Origin: DAIRET01 sp036795455
GTDB lineage: Bacteria > Bacteroidota > Ignavibacteria > Ignavibacteriales > Ignavibacteriaceae
Direction of reading: 5' to 3'
Assembly: GCA_036795455.1 (NCBI GenBank)
Contig: DAIRET010000128.1
Coordinates: forward strand, 1-8,451
DNA length: 8,451 bases
Shown here: positions 1 to 7,225 of the stretch, in pieces
Layout: every line of letters begins with the position of its first letter
Numbering within the stretch: position 1 is the first letter of the stretch
Made by a program: the position numbers and the translations under genes
The notes under the pieces: generated by a model
What the model was told of the DNA's origin: nothing
The model's database searches: none
What the model saw: the letters and a program-made list of their open reading frames with translations, nothing else

Positions 1-82
1 TCGTTACATCAAATTTGGTAATCTGTTGAGGATATGAATTGGTTAGAAAAACCAAAAACAAAACTATGAGCATTTTTTTCAT
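1..82 (-). CDS. N-terminus of a secreted protein, runs off left edge
   Basis: Reading leftward from an ATG at 82-80 gives 27 codons without a stop: a basic start (MKKM), a hydrophobic core (LIVLFLVFL) and a Sec-type cleavage region TNSYPQ followed by QITKFDVT. The NSYPQ ending resembles the SYSQ and FPQ endings of the other secreted proteins in this window, so export across the inner membrane is likely. The start at 82 is preferred over the second in-frame ATG at 73-71 because an AAGAGG ribosome binding site lies 6 nt upstream of it. Only the signal peptide and the first mature residues are present, so the function cannot be read. The gene points the same way as the esterase at 411-1196, but the 328-bp gap suggests its own promoter. 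Confidence 0.75.
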   Translation of the reverse strand, partial: MKKMLIVLFLVFLTNSYPQQITKFDVT

Positions 83-88
83 GACAAA

Positions 89-94
89 CCTCTT
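89..94 (-). promoter_or_regulatory. Ribosome binding site of the left-edge gene
   Basis: On the minus strand AAGAGG ends 6 nt before the ATG at 82-80. This is a good Shine-Dalgarno match at normal spacing. It decides the start codon of the partial gene and supports that gene being real although only 27 codons are visible. Confidence 0.6.
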
Positions 95-114
95 TATTTA
101 AAGAAATAATAAGA

Positions 115-134
115 TCAACCCTTAGTAAGGTTGA
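115..134. repeat. Inverted repeat in the leader of the left-edge gene
   Basis: TCAACC at 115-120 and GGTTGA at 129-134 are exact reverse complements, separated by 8 nt. The dyad ends 32 bp upstream of the ATG at 82-80 and about 20 bp upstream of its ribosome binding site. It could be an operator or a small leader hairpin. A 6-bp stem is short, so only the symmetry is certain and the role is a guess. Confidence 0.35.
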
Positions 135-275
135 AGACAACATACAATTTTACCTTTAATATTAACCAAAAAGGATTTGAGAAAATGTGAGTTAAACCCC
201 CGATTCTAATTAAATAATAATAGAATTGTGGTATATCACATCGTCGAAAAAGAAACAAAGAACAATCGAAATATC

Positions 276-299
276 TTTACTTTTTCAAAAAAAAGTAAA
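276..299. repeat. Perfect 10-bp inverted repeat, possible weak terminator
   Basis: TTTACTTTTT at 276-285 pairs perfectly with AAAAAGTAAA at 290-299 across a 4-nt loop. It lies about 110 nt past the esterase stop codon, where a transcript end would be expected. The stem has only one G-C pair and no T-run follows it on the minus strand, so a normal intrinsic terminator is doubtful. In such AT-rich DNA the repeat may be chance. Confidence 0.3.
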
Positions 300-410
300 A
301 CGAGTTCATGTATTACTTTTGCCTGCCAAAATTAATCAACAGTTACTAATAAAAAAACTACCGGTTAAAAATAGTGATTATTTTGTACCCAAATCAAGTG
401 TTTTGTTGAT

Positions 411-1196
411 TTAATTTATCAAATCTTTAAAAAAGTTGATATGCTGTTTAATTGCTTTCTTCCAATATTCTTTGTCATGCCTTCCCGGCTGCGAAATAAA
501 CGTAGCGGGTATTTTAAGTTCTCTGCATTTTTCAAAGAATTTACGATTTACTTCATAAATCCTATCTTCCGTACCGCAATCGAAAATTATTTTTTTATTT
601 AATGATTTAATTTTCTCAACTCTGTTAATTGGACTGTTACTAATGTAGTTTTCAAAATGATTAACCGAATCACCGAGTACTTTGTTCATTCCCCAATTTC
701 CAGGGAAAGCTGAAATATCAAGTACTCCGCTTGTACTGCCGGCAGATTTGAAAACACCCGGTTCCTTTAAAAATAGGTTAAATGCTCCGAAACCTCCCAT
801 ACTTAAACCAGAAATAAATATATTTGAAGTATCTATGCTGTAACTGTTAAGCACCTCGTTAAATAGTATATTAAAGAAGAAATCCTCGTACTGAGAGTTT
901 TTTATTAAAGGGCTGTTAAGGTACCAGCTATCATACAAGCCATCGGGACAGATAATAATAAAACCGGTTTCATCAGCAATACTTTGTAAATCGATTATTT
1001 CATTCCATTGGTTGTAATTACCCGACCAGCCATGCAATAAAAAAAGAGCCGGTGCAGGTTTTGTGTTATGAGAATCACCCGGTATATAAACCAGGCATGT
1101 ATCAGAGGCAGGAAGCATTTCCGGATGAAATACATGCATTGTTTGAGGAAAACTTGAATAAAAAAACATAATAAAAAAAAGGGTTAACAGTTTCAT
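411..1196 (-). CDS. Secreted alpha/beta-hydrolase, esterase D/antigen 85 type
   Basis: A 261-aa serine esterase of the alpha/beta-hydrolase fold (putative esterase family, PF00756 type: S-formylglutathione hydrolase, feruloyl or acetyl-xylan esterases, antigen 85). An N-terminal signal peptide (about residues 1-18, ending FPQ) indicates export. The hallmarks are in order: HGWSG at 55-59, expected to help form the oxyanion hole; the nucleophile elbow GLSMGG at 130-135 with Ser132; the acid in CGTEDRIYEVN with Asp211; and the base in PGRHD with His240. Length and motif spacing fit a complete single-domain enzyme. Export argues against the cytosolic formaldehyde-detoxifying role and for hydrolysis of extracellular or periplasmic esters, perhaps on polysaccharides. 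The substrate cannot be read from sequence. The ATG at 1196 has a GGAAG site 5 nt upstream. No C-terminal sorting domain is present. It is divergent from the four-gene block. Confidence 0.88.
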   Translation of the reverse strand: MKLLTLFFIMFFYSSFPQTMHVFHPEMLPASDTCLVYIPGDSHNTKPAPALFLLHGWSGNYNQWNEIIDLQSIADETGFIIICPDGLYDSWYLNSPLIKNSQYEDFFFNILFNEVLNSYSIDTSNIFISGLSMGGFGAFNLFLKEPGVFKSAGSTSGVLDISAFPGNWGMNKVLGDSVNHFENYISNSPINRVEKIKSLNKKIIFDCGTEDRIYEVNRKFFEKCRELKIPATFISQPGRHDKEYWKKAIKQHINFFKDLIN

Positions 1197-1400
1197 TTCT
1201 ACTTCCGGTTTAAATGATTTATTCTTATATAATAAGTTCCGAAAAAAATGGAAGAAAAAAAACTAAATCTTTTCGCGCCTCTTGTTTTGTGTATCGAATA
1301 AAACTATTTTTAGCCTCTGAATTTATTAGATTATTTATTAAACAACAGATTGAATTGAACTCCAATATAAAATCATTTCGAAATAATAGCAGCTCATGCC
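1197..1400. promoter_or_regulatory. Divergent control region, esterase versus envelope operon
   Basis: This 204-bp AT-rich stretch lies between two genes transcribed away from each other, so it must carry promoters in both directions. On the minus strand CTTCC at 1202-1206 reads as GGAAG, 5 nt before the esterase ATG. On the plus strand there is no clear Shine-Dalgarno site before 1401, although the genes further down the operon have strong ones. An open frame at 1214-1411 has no coding character and overlaps the next gene's start. Confidence 0.6.
1282..1312 (+). promoter_or_regulatory. Candidate Bacteroidota-type promoter for the envelope operon
   Basis: TTG at 1282-1284 and TATTTTTA at 1305-1312 are 20 nt apart. 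This approaches the Bacteroidetes primary sigma consensus TTTG, 19-21 nt, TAnnTTTG, with the final G replaced by A. It would give a leader of about 80 nt before the ATG at 1401. AT-rich DNA often yields such matches by chance, so confidence is low. Confidence 0.25.
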
Positions 1401-3086
1401 ATGAAAATTAATTCCATTTTAAAATTTTTACTATTTGTTTTATTCATTTCCGTCAACAGCTATTCCCAAACAGCAATAATAGATACAGCGTTCAATATTC
1501 ATGTTGATACTGTTAATTCAAAGTCTGTGGATTACACTTCCGAACCGGGAATACTCCAGTTGGCAACCGGAGAAAATGAGAACTTAGCACTAAATAAGTA
1601 TGCTTATGTTACATTTGGAGGAATTGAACCAACCGATACAACATTTAAAAATCCATTAAAATTGATTGATGGAAATAAAAGTTCTCCTTCATATGTCTCG
1701 TTTCCTTCGGAAAATGCCGGTGGACGAAGAGGTTCATATATAATTATTGACCTTCAAGCAGTAAGAAGGGTGAACAAGTTAGTTGCATATACAGTCGGTA
1801 ACAATAGGAATACGAGAATAAGAGCATATTCAATTTATGCCGGCATGGATAGCTCGGCAATTGGAATGGAAAAAGTATTTCAGAATCCCGACGACACACT
1901 TGCAATTACAGAGGCTTCATTCCCGGCTATTACGGCAAGGTATGTTAAACTTGTAATCGACGTTATTGATAATCAAAATTATACAGTAATTACAGAGATT
2001 GAAATCTATGGTGAAGGTTTCCTTCCAGAAGGGACTTTTATTTCTTCTGTTTGGGATATCGGAAGAAATGTCAACTTTAAAACTTTCGAATTCAAGGCTG
2101 ATATTCCAAACGATACTAAGATTGAATACAGTGTAAGAACGGGTAGTACTCCGGAAGTGGATTCCACATGGAGTAACTGGTCTGTGTTGTCGGAAGTTAA
2201 TAACTCATTATTTGAAGTGTTTGAACCGAGAAAATACGTTCAATATAAATTGGTTTTAGCTACAAACATTTTAGGAACCCCTAAAGTAAGCGAAGTAAAA
2301 ATCAATTACGATACTTCCAATATTGCCGGTTTTACCGACGCATTTATTTCTCCGCAGTATGTTCAGATACTTAAAGAACAAGAGTTCACATTAACAATCG
2401 ATTTAAAATTTAATCCTACAGACCTAGGAGTTGATACTTTAATGGTTTATACTCCTTCACCAGTGGAGTTATTGGGTCTAAAAATAAACAATGCCCCGAC
2501 TTCTGCTCAAACGAGAGTAAAAGCAGATTTTATTGAAATGGTATTTAATAATACAATAAAAACAGATTCAAAAGTAGAAATAGTCTTTAGAGCTACACCG
2601 TTTTTGGAAATTAGTCCTTACAAAGCATTTGTCTCGAGTAGTCAATTAGGACACAATCCGCAAAGGGTTGATTCAAAAATAAGCAACCAGATTGACGGAT
2701 GGAGTATTGTCTCAATCGGTGTACCGGAAAAACTAATTATTCGATGCAAAGTAAATCCGAATCCATTCTCACCGAACGGCGACGGAATAAATGATGTTGC
2801 AAGAATTGAGTTCTATCTCGGAAATGTTGCCCAGCCTTCCGAATATATCGGGAAGCAGGTACGCCAATTATCTATTAAGATTTTTGATCTGAATGGTAGA
2901 ATTCTAAGAACACTTTTAGATAAAAACACGGGAGCGGATGCATTTACTTCCGATAAAGGAATTGAATGGGATGGAAGAGATGATTCGGGGAAAATTGTTC
3001 GTCCCGGTGTTTATGTCTATCAAGTATTTATTAACAGTGATAACGGTGGCGAGTATTATACAAGCACCGTTGTAGTTACATATTGA
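1401..3086 (+). CDS. Secreted discoidin-domain protein with FlgD-Ig/CHU_C-like C-terminus
   Basis: A 561-aa exported surface protein. Residues 1-23 are a signal peptide (hydrophobic FLLFVLFISV, ending NSYSQ). Residues about 60-205 look like a discoidin/F5-8 type C galactose-binding-like fold: LALNKYAYVTFGG, LIDGNKSSPSYVSF, SYIIIDLQAVRRVNKLVAY, ARYVKLVIDV and ITEIEIYGEG follow the family's usual order. Such domains often bind carbohydrates. Residues about 210-303 look like a beta-sandwich (SSVWDIGRNVNFKTFEF, then RKYVQYKLVL) and are followed by an unrecognised region to about 445. The C-terminus, 452-561, opens with NPNPFSPNGDGIND and ends with WDGRDDSGKIVRPGVYVYQV, the pattern of FlgD-Ig/CHU_C modules found on type IX secretion cargo in FCB bacteria. 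It lacks a typical type A KMVLLK-like tail, so cargo status is inferred. The ATG at 1401 gives a good signal peptide, though no Shine-Dalgarno site is visible. It is first in the operon, 16 bp before the PorV-like gene. Confidence 0.85.
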   Translation: MKINSILKFLLFVLFISVNSYSQTAIIDTAFNIHVDTVNSKSVDYTSEPGILQLATGENENLALNKYAYVTFGGIEPTDTTFKNPLKLIDGNKSSPSYVSFPSENAGGRRGSYIIIDLQAVRRVNKLVAYTVGNNRNTRIRAYSIYAGMDSSAIGMEKVFQNPDDTLAITEASFPAITARYVKLVIDVIDNQNYTVITEIEIYGEGFLPEGTFISSVWDIGRNVNFKTFEFKADIPNDTKIEYSVRTGSTPEVDSTWSNWSVLSEVNNSLFEVFEPRKYVQYKLVLATNILGTPKVSEVKINYDTSNIAGFTDAFISPQYVQILKEQEFTLTIDLKFNPTDLGVDTLMVYTPSPVELLGLKINNAPTSAQTRVKADFIEMVFNNTIKTDSKVEIVFRATPFLEISPYKAFVSSSQLGHNPQRVDSKISNQIDGWSIVSIGVPEKLIIRCKVNPNPFSPNGDGINDVARIEFYLGNVAQPSEYIGKQVRQLSIKIFDLNGRILRTLLDKNTGADAFTSDKGIEWDGRDDSGKIVRPGVYVYQVFINSDNGGEYYTSTVVVTY

Positions 3087-3092
3087 AAAATT

Positions 3093-3096
3093 GAGG
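3093..3096 (+). promoter_or_regulatory. Ribosome binding site selecting the GTG start at 3103
   Basis: GAGG lies 6 nt before GTG at 3103-3105. The overlapping ATG at 3101-3103 is followed at once by TGA and cannot start a protein. The site therefore fixes a GTG start for the PorV-like gene. Confidence 0.65.
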
Positions 3097-3102
3097 TAAG
3101 AT

Positions 3103-4026
3103 GTGAAAAGGTTTTTGCCAAAATTTATCTTCATAATTTTAATTTCATTTAACGCTTATGCGGGCGGCTTTGATGACCTTGGCAACAGTGCCAGGGCTGC
3201 ATCTATGGGCGGTGCTTTTTTAGCAGTTAGCAATGCCCCTTATTCGTTGTTTTTTAACCCTGCCGGCATTTACAACATTGACAAAATTAATATAGCGACA
3301 ACTTATAGTAATCTATTTCCCGGTATCCAGGACGATAATCTGAATTATTTCTCGTTAAGCGGCGTTTTGCCACTTGATGTATACGGAAAAATTGGGGTGG
3401 GCGGTACTTTTCTGAATACTTCTCACTGGAAGGAAAGTACAGTTAGCGCTGTTTATTCAAGAGAAATTTACGGGAATTTTGCAATCGGAGGCGCGGCAAA
3501 ACTTTTACAGTGGTCTGCTTCTGCTGCCCCCGGTGAAGATGCACTTAGCTATTTGGGATTTACATTCGATGTCGGTGCGTTATATACATTCAAAAATATT
3601 TTAAGTAATAGTAATCTAAGTTTAGGTTTTGCAGCCCAAAACATTACCCAACCGAGTATAGCCTCCGGCGGTAGTTCCGATGGAGAACTTCCGATGAGAT
3701 TAGGTCTTGGTGCTTCTTTCTATTCGGAATTGTATCGATATATGATTAACGTTGATGCAGTTAAAGAAAATGATATTATTCATCTGAAATCCGGTGTTGA
3801 GTTCTCTGCATTCAAAACCGGTTTTTGGGAACTTGAAACTGAGTTCTTAGTAAGAGCCGGTTATAACCGAATTGTGAAATCCGATTATGCAGAGCAGAGC
3901 GGGTTAAGCGGCGGGTTCGGTTTAATCGTAAATAATGTTGTTCTTGATTACGCATATTTGTTCCCTTTCGAGCTCTCGAATGTAGGGGGAACTCACAAAG
4001 TTTCAATAATGTATAAGTTTAATTAA
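3103..4026 (+). CDS. PorV/PorQ-family (UPF0164-like) outer-membrane beta-barrel protein
   Basis: A 307-aa outer-membrane protein. Residues 1-20 are a signal peptide ending NAYA. The mature protein begins with the family signature: RAASMGG at 31-37, then AVSNAPYSLFFNPAG at 41-55, as in PorV/PorQ and more widely FadL-like barrels. The rest alternates polar and hydrophobic residues in strands with aromatic girdles and ends KVSIMYKFN, typical of a barrel's last strand. In type IX secretion, PorV carries cargo from the SprA translocon to the PorU/PorZ attachment complex. FCB genomes often hold several paralogues whose individual roles are unknown, so the family is firm but the exact role is not. 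Its place directly after a protein with a sorting-like C-terminus suggests a dedicated partner. GTG start with GAGG 6 nt upstream; the next gene follows after 20 bp. Confidence 0.85.
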   Translation: MKRFLPKFIFIILISFNAYAGGFDDLGNSARAASMGGAFLAVSNAPYSLFFNPAGIYNIDKINIATTYSNLFPGIQDDNLNYFSLSGVLPLDVYGKIGVGGTFLNTSHWKESTVSAVYSREIYGNFAIGGAAKLLQWSASAAPGEDALSYLGFTFDVGALYTFKNILSNSNLSLGFAAQNITQPSIASGGSSDGELPMRLGLGASFYSELYRYMINVDAVKENDIIHLKSGVEFSAFKTGFWELETEFLVRAGYNRIVKSDYAEQSGLSGGFGLIVNNVVLDYAYLFPFELSNVGGTHKVSIMYKFN

Positions 4027-4036
4027 GCTTCGTTTC

Positions 4037-4041
4037 GGAGG
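4037..4041 (+). promoter_or_regulatory. Ribosome binding site selecting the TTG start at 4047
   Basis: GGAGG lies 5 nt before TTG at 4047-4049. It is the strongest Shine-Dalgarno match in the window. It supports a TTG start that yields MKRVF and a clean signal peptide. Confidence 0.7.
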
Positions 4042-4046
4042 TTGAC

Positions 4047-7000
4047 TTGAAAAGAGTTTTTTCATTTTTTATAGTAGTTTTATTCATCATCTTTTGGAAT
4101 ATTGACGTCTTTCCGCAGTTTATTTCTAATAAAGGAAAGCCGGAAGAAAAGTATTTAAATTACTCGGGCAGAAATTACGAAAACTACAGCACGACGTTTA
4201 TTAGAAAAAAATTCTTTGATAATTTCGGTAATTTTCTTGTTGAAGGTACAACTGTTTATGAATTAAGTGAAGTTCAGCGCCAGGTTTCATCTGTTGAAGA
4301 AACAGGCGGAGCGAGCGACATTATTAAGTCAAGATATTATCAGAACTATTTTAACAATCTTGTTATTGGTAATGATTCATACGGCGGATTCCAAACCAGG
4401 TTGATGGTTGGAGACGCAATCAGAACTAAATTTACACCCCTTACTTTTGATAAAGCAAGATTTAACGGTATTAGATGGGACGCAGGAACTGCAAAATACA
4501 GAGGAACACTTGTTGCATCAAGAATATCCGACCCAATACGTTTCAGGTTTGATTCAAATATTTATATTGAAGGAGTTAGAAGAATTCGCGATTGGACTCA
4601 ATATTTATTCGGCGGACACTTCGAAGCAGATCTCGGTGATGTTCTTACAGTTGGTGTTACTTATGTCAATCAACATCAAAGAAGAAGCAGTATCGACAGT
4701 AAAGANNNNNNNNNNNNNNNNNNNNNNNNNNNNNNNNNNNNNNNNNNNNNNNNNNNNNNNNNNNNNNNNNNNNNNNNNNNNNNNNNNNNNNNNNNNNNNN
4801 NNNNNTTGGTGTTACTTATGTCAATCAACATCAAAGAAGAAGCAGTATCGACAGTAAAGAATCTTCTTTTCAAGGAGTTGTAACAAGCGTAATTCCGAGA
4901 GTTATCTTTTTAAGAATTAGCGATGATTCTCCTGGCGACAACTCAGGACCAGTTATTTATTCCCGTCCTACAATTATTGTGAATGGAAAACCAATGCCTT
5001 TGGTTGAAATCTATAAACAAAAACCGACTAGAGAAGGAACTTCGCTTGACCAGCCGATACAGTTTTTCTGCGTTAGGGATAACGAAAGAGCGCAGGGATT
5101 CTCGATTGATCAAAGATTGTTCGGCGGTGCAGATACTACAAGTTATACATACTTCACTCATTATGCGAGTAATAGGTATGCCTCCCCTGAACCGAGATAT
5201 CCTCACCAGGTAAGGTCATTGGAAACAGAGAATGTAACATATGCTTTTATAATGCCGACTGGTGTTGAATCGGTTCAATTTCAGCTTATGTTATCAAACG
5301 ACTTTAAAGTTGAAACCGCTCAGGATTATGTAAACACACATGATACTTATATTTCAGGGGCAGCGTTTAAGCAGCATTATCAAGATTCACTAATGGCTTT
5401 TCCAACTCCATTTTTTGTAAGAAAAAGAGCTGAAGGTAATGTAAAGGATGGAAGTAACAGGCAGGTTGTTGTTGTTAATTACGGATTGGCAACCGGTATG
5501 TCGGTTTACGGATTGAACTTTTCTTTCAACTGGAAAGGATTTGAAATCGAAGGAGAATTTACAGAAAGTTCTGAATTCATGAAGTATCCTTTGATAAGCG
5601 GCAACCGATTTGAAAGTAAAGGACAAGCATGGTACGTTAAAGGAAAGAAAAAATTAGGAAGATTAACATTGGGCGGAGAAAGATATAAAATCTCTCCCAA
5701 CTTTGTTACCTGGTTGAATACATATGTATTGGAGAATAGTTACTTCCAGTTACCGTCTGCTTCCAACGTTCCATCCATTTCGGATTTAACTGCCCCGGAT
5801 TTTCTCGGGTATGATGCTTCTTATGCATCAACAAGAAGAGTGCTTTATCCAGGCGGTGCTTTTTATCCGTTAGTTGACGATAACGATGACAACGATAGGT
5901 GGGAAGACGGATTCAATTTCTATTACGTTCGTCCTACAGATGTTAATGAAAAGAACAAAGATATTATTAACCAGAGAGGTGATTTTTTCAAACTCGGTTA
6001 TAGACAAAGTGTGAATGAATTAAGAAGTCTTGATGCTATTATCCGTCAGCCTGATGCCGGTATTTTCCCCGGTAAGGATAAAGATAACGACGGTATCCCG
6101 GATGACGATAGAAATGCTAACGGTATCCCGGATTACGCAGAAGATTTTCTTACTTATTACGCCGACCCGCCTTCATTTGATTATGGAGATGACTGGAACA
6201 ACAACAGCGTAATTGATGAACAGGAAAACGATATTTATCCTGATTATCCTTACGAACCGGATATTGACGGGTATCATATTTTTACAAACCTTGAAGTTTT
6301 AAACGGGTTTAGTATTGGTGTAGGTAAGATTGCTGAGACTGCAATTGCCCGGGGTGGCAAAAACGATGTCAATTATATCAAATCTACTTATTATACTGAA
6401 ACACCCAAATTTGGTTCATTGATGTTGTATTACGTTCTAAAGCAAGTGCAGGATAGAATTCAGAACAACGGTTATCAGTATCAAGGAGTTATTACTGTTG
6501 CCGATCCTATTCCAGTTTATGTTATTGATCCGCTGAATTACAGAAATTCACTTGTTAATTCGGCATACATAGGAACAAAGTATACCCAGATTAAAAATTT
6601 GAATATTGAAAACAACCTCAGACTTGAATTCAATAACCAATTCAAAATGGGTGATAGAGACAACGCATTTCTACCTGAGGCTACGTTGCTCGGAGATCAG
6701 AATCCGGGTCATATCTGGATGTGGGGACTAGTAAATAAAATTGATTATACTTTAGCATTCTTTAGAAACACACTGAAATTCAGCCCGCAGTTTAAGGTAA
6801 GAACTGAAAAAATCGTTAAGACTACAGAAGATAGAAACGGGAATTCCGTATTGAGTATCGAAAAGCATTACCAGGAAGTAATACCGATATTCAGAATTGA
6901 CTATAGTGTTACTGAGTCCACAGACCTAAGGCTGGGTTTTCAAGGTTTTACGTTGTTCGGTCTAACGGATTTATTTAAATATAAAATCAGGAATATTAAG

Positions 7001-7192
7001 GATAACGCAGGTAGCCAGGATAGAACAACCTTTGCAGTATCAGTTAGCAATAGGACACAATTCGGCGGCTATAATGTTGTCTTCGACTTCGGGTTTAAAC
7101 ATACTAATATAGATTTTCTAAGAGAACAGGATAAAATCGCCGGAACGCAGGAATCAACAATATTCTTTTCAATCTTTGCAGGGTTTAATTAA
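4047..7192 (+). CDS. Large outer-membrane/surface protein with calcium loops, split by assembly gap
   Basis: I do not recognise the family. Collapsing the 55-bp duplicate and the N gap (removing 155 bp) gives one 996-aa frame: residues 1-219 from 4047-4703, codon 220 (GAA, Glu) from 4704-4705 plus 4861, and the rest to the stop at 7192. Residues 1 to about 24 are a signal peptide (FFIVVLFIIF, ending VFPQ). Long stretches alternate hydrophobic and polar residues with many aromatics, and the end TIFFSIFAGFN resembles a terminal beta-barrel strand, so outer-membrane location is likely. An acidic segment at about 559-690 holds the cluster DDNDDND (559-565) and EF-hand/TSP3-like loops at 626-637 (DKDNDGIPDDDR), 636-647 (DRNANGIPDYAE) and 664-675 (DWNNNSVIDEQE). 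These probably bind calcium in an exposed region. As deposited, the gene appears broken: a frame through the N stops at 4883, and the GTG at 4979 is an internal valine. The start is TTG with GGAGG 5 nt upstream. It is third in the operon after the PorV-like gene. A partial SprA-like or structural role cannot be excluded. Confidence 0.8.
4651..4860 (+). repeat. Exact 55-bp direct repeat on both sides of the N gap
   Basis: The 55 bases at 4651-4705 recur without a difference at 4806-4860, each copy directly touching the N run. An exact overlap of contig ends, with a length equal to a common assembler k-mer size, points to the same piece of DNA written twice. Merging the copies puts the sequence before and after in the same reading frame. 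The alternative is a true internal repeat that broke the assembly; that would need a missing length that also keeps frame. Confidence 0.85.
4706..4805. other. Assembly gap of exactly 100 N
   Basis: The run of N is exactly 100 long, the conventional placeholder for a gap of unknown size. It lies inside the large outer-membrane protein gene. Given the identical flanks, the true gap length is probably zero or negative. Products predicted across it are unreliable. Confidence 0.95.
6090..6133 (+). repeat. 14-bp repeat encoding successive calcium-loop cores
   Basis: ACGGTATCCCGGAT occurs at 6090-6103 and again at 6120-6133, 30 bp apart in the same frame. It encodes the shared G-I-P-D of two neighbouring loops in the large outer-membrane protein. 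Using the same codons in both copies suggests recent local duplication of a 10-residue unit rather than convergence. Confidence 0.6.
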
Positions 7193-7225
7193 CATGTTTT
7201 TAGGATTGGATAAATCGGCTCGGAT

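Larger units (their letters stand above)
83..410. other. AT-rich intergenic region, no credible gene
   Basis: These 328 bp lie between the 5' end of the left-edge gene and the 3' end of the esterase, both on the minus strand. They should hold the esterase's transcript end and the promoter of the left-edge gene. I see two inverted repeats (115-134 and 276-299) and an AT-rich partial dyad (ATTCTA at 203-208, TAGAAT at 221-226). I find no tRNA, no riboswitch-like fold and no convincing -35/-10 pair. The only long frame, 226-414 on the plus strand, starts with TTG, has no ribosome binding site and encodes a lysine-rich sequence with no recognisable pattern. Confidence 0.6.

Noticed and set aside
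226..414. 62-aa plus-strand frame in the left intergenic region
   Set aside because: TTG start, no ribosome binding site, lysine-rich sequence typical of chance translation of AT-rich DNA, and it collides with the esterase stop.
1214..1411. 65-aa frame in the divergent control region
   Set aside because: No coding character or ribosome binding site; it overlaps the start of the discoidin gene and fills the space needed for promoters.
4651..4860. True tandem duplication or mobile-element target repeat
   Set aside because: The copies are exact, touch the N run on both sides, and merging them gives a clean reading frame. No transposase or terminal inverted repeats are visible.
4047..4883. A 278-aa protein read through the N gap
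   Set aside because: The last 25 residues are the repeated 55-bp segment and following bases read in the wrong frame, caused by the arbitrary 100-N length.
4979..7192. A separate 737-aa gene starting with GTG at 4979
   Set aside because: The frame stays open upstream through the whole right flank of the N gap and joins the frame from 4047 once the 55-bp duplicate is collapsed. The GTG is an internal valine without a ribosome binding site or signal peptide.
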